DNA of 64,000 bases from Streptomyces resistomycificus (GTDB lineage Bacteria > Actinomycetota > Actinomycetes > Streptomycetales > Streptomycetaceae). Under the pieces are notes generated by a model. The model was given only the letters and a program-made list of their open reading frames with translations, did no database searches and had not been told where the DNA came from. The DNA lies in NCBI RefSeq assembly GCF_001514265.1, contig NZ_KQ948995.1, positions 265,370 through 329,369 of the forward strand. The letters run 5' to 3'. Position numbers and translations under genes: made by a program. Positions 59,535 to 64,000 of this stretch are shown in pieces (the first letter of the stretch is position 1; the number at the start of each line of letters is the position of its first letter).

Positions 59535-61112
59535 TCAGCCCTTGCTGAGCTCCCAGAACCGGAACACGGTCGAGGCGTCGAGGCAGTACTCCAGGCCGTA
59601 GACGTCGTCACGGGTGACGGCGTACTGCTTGGCCTGCCAGACGGGCAGCACGGGGAGGTCCTCGGCGACGATGTCCTGGAGCTTGCCGTAGGCGTCGTCG
59701 GTCGCTCCGCGGTCACCCTGGGCGGCGGTCTGTGGGATGAGCGAGCCGGTGATCGTGTTGTTGGCGTAGTTGTTGCTCAGCACGTTGCCCTTGCCGAAGA
59801 AGGGGGCTGTGAAGTTGTCGGCGTCCGGGTAGTCGGGGACCCAGCCCTTCACGTAGACGCCGTACTTGCCGTCGGCGATGTCCTTCTCGTACTGGTCGAA
59901 GGCGACGGACTGCACGTCGGCGTCGAACAGGCCGCTGGCGTTGAGCTGTCCGGCTATGGCCTGGAGTTCGTCGTCGGTGGCGGGGCCGTAGCGGGACGGC
60001 GTCGACCAGAGGGTCAGCTTCACCTTGTCGGTGATGCCGTCTGCCGCCAGGGCCGCGGCGGCCTTGGCTTTGGAGGGGCGGGCGCCGTAGGTGTCGAAGA
60101 AGGCCGTGTTGTGGCCGGAGATGCCCGCCGGGATGATCGAGTACAGCGGCGTGGCGGTGCCCTGGTAGACGTCCTCGATGAGGGCGTCGCGGTCCAGCAG
60201 GTGGGCGATGGCCTTGCGGACGCCGAGCTGTCCGGTGACCGGGTCGTCCATGTTGAAGACCAGGTGCTGGACCTCGGCGCTGCTGCCCTCGACGATCTCC
60301 ACGCCGGAGCTGTCGTCGGCCTCGATGTCGGCGATGTCGTCGGCGGACAGACCGCGGTAGGCGACGTCGACCTTGTTGTCGAGCAGGGCCGACTTCAGGG
60401 CGGACTGGTCGCCGTGGAAGAACTTCAGCGTCACGCCGGTGTTCTGCGGGTCGGCGGTGCCCTTGTAGTTCTCGTTGGCCGAGAACACGGCCTCGTCCTC
60501 GCCGAAGGAGTCCAGCCGGTACGGGCCGGAGCCCACGGCCTCGCCGTCCTCGCGCAGCCCGTCGGCGTCGTACTGGGTGTGGTCGACGATGGACCCGGCT
60601 CCCGAGGCGATCTTGCTCGGGAAGGTGGCGTCGGGCGTGTTCAGACGGAAGACGACCGTCTTCTCGTCCGGGGTCTCGACCTTCTCCAGCATCGGGAACA
60701 TGATCGCGGGACCGGCGTCGTCGTTGATCTTCAGCATGCGGTCGAAGGAGAACTTGACGTCCTGGGACGTCAGCGAGTCACCGTTGCTGAACTTGAGACC
60801 GTCCTTCAGGGTGCACTTGTAGACCTGGGTCCGGGTGTCCGTGAAGGAGCACTCCTCGGCGGCCTCAGGCTGCGGTTCCGTGGCGCCCTTGGGGAAGCTC
60901 AGCAACGACTGGAAGACGTTGTTGAACAGGAGCCAGGATCCGGGGTCGTAGCCGGAGGCGGGGTCGGTGGCCAGGACGTCGTCGGACATCCCCATGACCA
61001 CCGAGGAGCCGCTGTCCCCGGAGCCGCCGGACTCCGTTCCACAGCCGGTCAGAAGGCCGGAGGCCAGCCCCGCCACGATGGGCAGGACCGGCCACTGGTT
61101 ACGCATGTTCAC
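59535..61112 (-). CDS. Oligopeptide/dipeptide-type ABC substrate-binding lipoprotein, copy 1
   Basis: A 525-residue extracellular solute-binding protein family 5 member. The lipobox LLTGC places the lipidated Cys at residue 24. Family motifs include FSNGDSLTSQDVKFSFDRML, GSGPYRLDSF and VRKAIAHLLDRDALIEDVYQ. It should bind a peptide, nickel chelate or sugar-peptide at the cell surface. No permease or ATPase gene is within the window, and the gene lies 66 bases after a paralogue. I use GTG 61112, nine bases after AAGG; ATG 61106 is possible. Confidence 0.9.
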   Translation of the reverse strand: MNMRNQWPVLPIVAGLASGLLTGCGTESGGSGDSGSSVVMGMSDDVLATDPASGYDPGSWLLFNNVFQSLLSFPKGATEPQPEAAEECSFTDTRTQVYKCTLKDGLKFSNGDSLTSQDVKFSFDRMLKINDDAGPAIMFPMLEKVETPDEKTVVFRLNTPDATFPSKIASGAGSIVDHTQYDADGLREDGEAVGSGPYRLDSFGEDEAVFSANENYKGTADPQNTGVTLKFFHGDQSALKSALLDNKVDVAYRGLSADDIADIEADDSSGVEIVEGSSAEVQHLVFNMDDPVTGQLGVRKAIAHLLDRDALIEDVYQGTATPLYSIIPAGISGHNTAFFDTYGARPSKAKAAAALAADGITDKVKLTLWSTPSRYGPATDDELQAIAGQLNASGLFDADVQSVAFDQYEKDIADGKYGVYVKGWVPDYPDADNFTAPFFGKGNVLSNNYANNTITGSLIPQTAAQGDRGATDDAYGKLQDIVAEDLPVLPVWQAKQYAVTRDDVYGLEYCLDASTVFRFWELSKG

Positions 61113-61178
61113 TTGCGGGTGCCTTGTCGTCGATTTCGGACCCCGGGGCCACCCTCCCGGGCCCCGGGCACGGGAGGG

Positions 61179-62783
61179 TCAGCCGCTCACACCGCGGCCG
61201 AGCTCCCACAGCTGAAGCGTCGAGGAGGAGTTGAGCGCGTACGCGGTCCCGGTGACGTCGTCACTGGCGGCCACGTACTGCTTGCCCTGCCACAGCGGCA
61301 GCACCGGAACGTCGTCGGCGACGATGTCCTGAATGTCCGTCAGGCTGGTGGCCGCGGACAGGCGGTCCGCCTCACGGCGGGACTCCGGGATCAGGGTGTT
61401 GCGGATCTCGCTGTTCACGTACGGCGAGCCGATGGTGTTGTCCTTGTCCAGGAACGGCGCCAGGTAGTTGTCGGCGTCCGGGAAGTCGGGGAACCAGCCC
61501 ATGCCGTAGACGTCGTACTCGCCCTTCTGCTCGGCGGAGCGGAAGGTCGACCAGGGGGTGCCCTTGATGTCGACGTCGAACAGACCGCTGTCGTTGAGCT
61601 GCTTCTGCAGGATCTCGAACTCCTGCTTGGTGGCCGGACCGTAGTGGTCGGTCGTGTAGTGCAGCGTCAGCTTCACCGGGGCGGTGATGTTGGCCTGGGA
61701 CAGCATGGCCTTGGCCTTGGTGACGTTCGGGTCGCCGTACCGGTTGAAGAACGAGTTGGAGTGACCCGTGATGCTGGCCGGGACCATCGAGAACAGCGGC
61801 TCGGCCTGGGAGCCGTACACCTTGGAGACGAGTTCGCTGCGGTTGATGATCTGGGCCATCGCCTGACGCACCGCCTTCGACTTCACCGAAGGGGCGTCGG
61901 TGTCGAAGCCGAGGTAGCGGATCTCCAGGCCGGCCGTCTCCACGACGTCGATGTCTCCGCCGTTGGCACTGGTCAGCTTGTCGATCTGCTCCGGCGACAT
62001 GGTGCGGGTCATGACGTTGATGTCGCCCTTCTCGAGGGCGGCGCCCATGGCGTCGGCGCCCTCGAAGGAGCGCATTTCGACCCTCTCGTTGTTCACCTTG
62101 AGCGTCCCCTTGTAGTTGGGGTTCTTGGTGAACACGGCGTCGACGAGCTCGTCGTCCTTGACCTCGGCGCTCATCGTGTACGGCCCCGAGCCGTCCACGT
62201 CGAAGCCCTCGCGGAGCTTGCCCTTCTCGTAGTCGTCGGGGTTGACGATGCCGGCGACGGGGGTCGACAGCTTGAACGGGAAGGTGGCGTCGGCGGTCTT
62301 GAGATGGAAGATGACTTCGTTGTCGCCCTGCGTTTCGATGGTGTCGATGGTCGACAGCAGGGCGAACACACCGCTGTCGGACTTGATGTCGAGGGCACGG
62401 TCGATCGAGAACTTCACGTCCTGGGCCGTGATGGCGTCGCCGTTGGCGAACTTCAGGCCGTCACGGAGCTTGCAGGCGTAGCGCTCGTTGCCGGAGTCGG
62501 TGAAACCGCAGCTCTGGGCGGCCTCGGGGACCGGCTCACCCTCACCCTTGGGCTGGATCATCAGGGTCTGCACGGTCTGGCGCAGGATGTTCCAGCTGCC
62601 GACGTCGTAGGCGTACGCCGGGTCGAGGGGCGCGGGGGCGTCCTTCGAGGCGGTGAACCGGTCCGTGGTGCCGACGACGATCGCGCCGTCGCCGCCGCTC
62701 CCGCTGTCGGACCCGCCGCAGGCGGCGAGCACCGGCGCGAGCAGACCGATCACGGCCGGCAGCACCAAAGTCTTGCGGTTCAT
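61179..62783 (-). CDS. Oligopeptide/dipeptide-type ABC substrate-binding lipoprotein, copy 2
   Basis: A 534-residue family 5 binding protein with lipobox VLAAC (Cys22). FANGDAITAQDVKFSIDRAL, GSGPYTMSAEV and VRQAMAQIINRSELVSKVYG align with copy 1 at the same places, as do YGPATKQEFEILQKQLNDSG and VLPLWQGKQYVAA. The two copies clearly arose by tandem duplication but have diverged. Start ATG 62783 follows TGGAGAAACTCGAGC. Both may serve an importer encoded elsewhere with different ligand ranges. Confidence 0.9.
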   Translation of the reverse strand: MNRKTLVLPAVIGLLAPVLAACGGSDSGSGGDGAIVVGTTDRFTASKDAPAPLDPAYAYDVGSWNILRQTVQTLMIQPKGEGEPVPEAAQSCGFTDSGNERYACKLRDGLKFANGDAITAQDVKFSIDRALDIKSDSGVFALLSTIDTIETQGDNEVIFHLKTADATFPFKLSTPVAGIVNPDDYEKGKLREGFDVDGSGPYTMSAEVKDDELVDAVFTKNPNYKGTLKVNNERVEMRSFEGADAMGAALEKGDINVMTRTMSPEQIDKLTSANGGDIDVVETAGLEIRYLGFDTDAPSVKSKAVRQAMAQIINRSELVSKVYGSQAEPLFSMVPASITGHSNSFFNRYGDPNVTKAKAMLSQANITAPVKLTLHYTTDHYGPATKQEFEILQKQLNDSGLFDVDIKGTPWSTFRSAEQKGEYDVYGMGWFPDFPDADNYLAPFLDKDNTIGSPYVNSEIRNTLIPESRREADRLSAATSLTDIQDIVADDVPVLPLWQGKQYVAASDDVTGTAYALNSSSTLQLWELGRGVSG

Positions 62784-63192
62784 GCTCGAGTTTCTCCACA
62801 GCTGTTGGGTCCGTGTACCCGGCATGCATGGGTGTTGCGGCGGGCCACGGGGTAAGGGCGATGTTCTCGCTAGGAGATTAGTCCGCACCTGCACGACGGT
62901 TCGCGGCCACCGGAGTTGAGACCTCATCACGCAGCGAAACCGGCTGCGGACAGACCGAAAACCCGAGGCCGGAAGGTTTGGTGCACGGTTTCACGAATCA
63001 GGACACAAGGGCACGCCCTGACAGCCCTCGCGGGGGTGACGGCCTGGCGCCCCAGCCGCCGTCAGCCCTCGAGCGAGTGGGCAACGTCACATTCTCAACG
63101 GTCCGCCTCGGTGCCGGAATTCGGCCATCCGGTACGGCCGAATTACCGTCGGGGAATTAACGTCCTATCAGCTCCGCACGCTGGGTGAACGC
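62784..63192. other. Intergenic region upstream of binding-protein pair
   Basis: A 409-base stretch with no supported gene. It should carry the promoter for the two binding-protein genes on the minus strand. Its HAD-proximal end is AT-richer and holds the inverted repeat at 63118-63144. No RNA gene is recognised. Confidence 0.6.
63118..63144. repeat. Inverted repeat AATTCGGCC-N9-GGCCGAATT
   Basis: Two perfect 9-bp arms (63118-63126 and 63136-63144) about 50 bases beyond the HAD gene stop. There is no T tract, so it may be a protein-binding site or a transcript-end hairpin. Confidence 0.55.
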
Positions 63193-63894
63193 CTAGCGCA
63201 TTTCCGTCATCAGGCCGCGCAGAAATGCCAGGTCGACCTCTTCGAGCGAGGTCACGACGGTCCGCCGGGCGGCCGGGGCGATCGGCGCCACCGACGGCAC
63301 CGCCACCACGTGGCAGCCCGCCGCCTCCGCCGACGCGACACCGGTGGAGGTGTCCTCGACGACGGCGCACCTGGCCGGATCCGCGCCGAGCCCGGCGGCG
63401 GCGAACAGATACGGGTCGGGGAACGGCTTGGTGCGCCCCACCTCGTCGCCGGCCACGGACAGGGCGAAGTACTGCGGGCCGAGCGAGGTGAGCACACGGT
63501 CGATGATGCGCCGGTGCGAGGCGGAGACCAGGGCCGTGGGGATCTCGTGCGCGGCCAGTTCGGCGAGCAGCCGGGCCGCTCCCGGCATCAGCGGCAGGGC
63601 ACGGTCGATCCGGGCCTCGAAGCCCTGGTTCAGCAGGACGGTGAGCTCGGCGAGGGGGATGTCGGCGCCGGTGGCCTCGATCAGGAACCCCGCGCTGCGG
63701 CTCATGGGGCCGCCGACCACGACATGGCGCCAGGAGTCGTCGAGCGTGTGGCCGAGTCCGGCGAAGACCTCGACCTCGACGTCCCACCAGAAGCCCTCGG
63801 TGTCCACCAGGGTTCCGTCCATGTCGAGGAGCACGGCCTGGAGCGCTGAACCTTCGGCCGTACGGGTGTCTGGCGCAGGGATCGTACTGGTCAT
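63193..63894 (-). CDS. HAD-superfamily phosphatase (beta-phosphoglucomutase-like)
   Basis: A 233-residue HAD hydrolase with the nucleophile Asp24 and acid-base Asp26 in LLDMDGTLVDTEGFWWDVEV. The cap domain (about 35-105) is followed by TALVSASHRRIIDRVL, the Lys of VGRTKPFPDPYLFAAAGL and the acidic motif CAVVEDTSTGVASAEAAG. This layout fits phosphatases of small sugar phosphates in the PGMB branch; the substrate is not predictable. An AAGGAGGTGCG site precedes the ATG. Its transcript leader contains a stable hairpin. Confidence 0.92.
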   Translation of the reverse strand: MTSTIPAPDTRTAEGSALQAVLLDMDGTLVDTEGFWWDVEVEVFAGLGHTLDDSWRHVVVGGPMSRSAGFLIEATGADIPLAELTVLLNQGFEARIDRALPLMPGAARLLAELAAHEIPTALVSASHRRIIDRVLTSLGPQYFALSVAGDEVGRTKPFPDPYLFAAAGLGADPARCAVVEDTSTGVASAEAAGCHVVAVPSVAPIAPAARRTVVTSLEEVDLAFLRGLMTEMR

Positions 63895-63920
63895 CCGGGC
63901 GCACCTCCTTGAGGGACGAT

Positions 63921-63951
63921 CAGGCCGGCTCCCATGAAGGGAACCGGCCTG
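63921..63951 (-). promoter_or_regulatory. Leader hairpin of the HAD gene
   Basis: An 8-bp stem CAGGCCGG/CCGGCCTG (63921-63928 with 63944-63951), extended inward by TCCC/GGGA past one mismatch, lies about 27 bases before the start codon. A TATACT -10-like hexamer is seen upstream on the minus strand near 63963-63970. There is no U tract. Confidence 0.45.
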
Positions 63952-64000
63952 CGGTGGACCGACCAGTATACGACGTGCCCGATCAGCGTGCCTGTCGACC

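Overview
The window looks like chromosomal core DNA of a Streptomyces. The G+C content is very high, GTG starts are common, TTA codons are almost absent, and a complete Pup-proteasome locus, a conservon (cvn) operon with its CYP157-type P450, and several actinobacterial DUF families are present. Gene order resembles the S. coelicolor stretch from infC/rplT to the proteasome genes; this comparison is from memory, not a search. I saw no tRNA, rRNA, insertion sequence, prophage or CRISPR array.

Left part (1-19 kb). A truncated PAS histidine kinase, a SpoU-type rRNA methyltransferase and the infC-rpmI-rplT operon lie on the minus strand. infC appears to start at AUC and has a structured leader with an intrinsic terminator. 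Then come DUF1844 and SseB-like genes, a beta-lactamase-fold serine hydrolase, and a TetR regulator beside a translationally coupled pair: a mycosin-like S8 protease and a very Pro-rich membrane protein. A PLP enzyme and a DUF2510 protein follow. Next is a catabolic cluster with a GlnA4-type gamma-glutamyl ligase, an aldehyde dehydrogenase and an SDR on one strand, and a FadR-type regulator plus a gamma-glutamyl hydrolase on the other. Two near-identical 22-bp sites flank the regulator gene and are probably its operators.

Middle (18-34 kb). A LysR/TDT-transporter divergent pair precedes an XRE-cupin regulator overlapping a BtuF-like protein gene. An osmoprotectant ABC transporter follows, whose permease polypeptide carries two substrate-binding domains; the ATPase mRNA can fold its ribosome-binding site into a 10-bp hairpin. 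Then come a 5'-3' exonuclease, an iron-box-controlled siderophore-interacting protein, an RluA pseudouridine synthase, and a five-gene conservon (cvnA-B-C-D plus a P450 lacking EXXR). The cvnC gene has the only TTA codon I noticed in an intact gene.

Right part (34-64 kb). A minus-strand protein-quality-control neighbourhood holds a HelY-like helicase, a diacylglycerol-kinase-family lipid kinase, tatC, tatA, pafC, pafB, two FKBP genes, pafA, an MFS transporter, prcA, prcB, a decayed endonuclease VII-like gene, pup, dop and the proteasomal ATPase gene (arc/mpa). Together these tag proteins with Pup, deamidate and remove Pup, unfold and degrade the targets, and (PafBC) control DNA-damage genes. 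Beyond are a ferredoxin, a secreted protein, trmI, an M50 site-2-type protease, a RecB-like Fe-S nuclease, a NarL-type response regulator, two tandem oligopeptide-type binding lipoproteins without a permease, and a HAD hydrolase.
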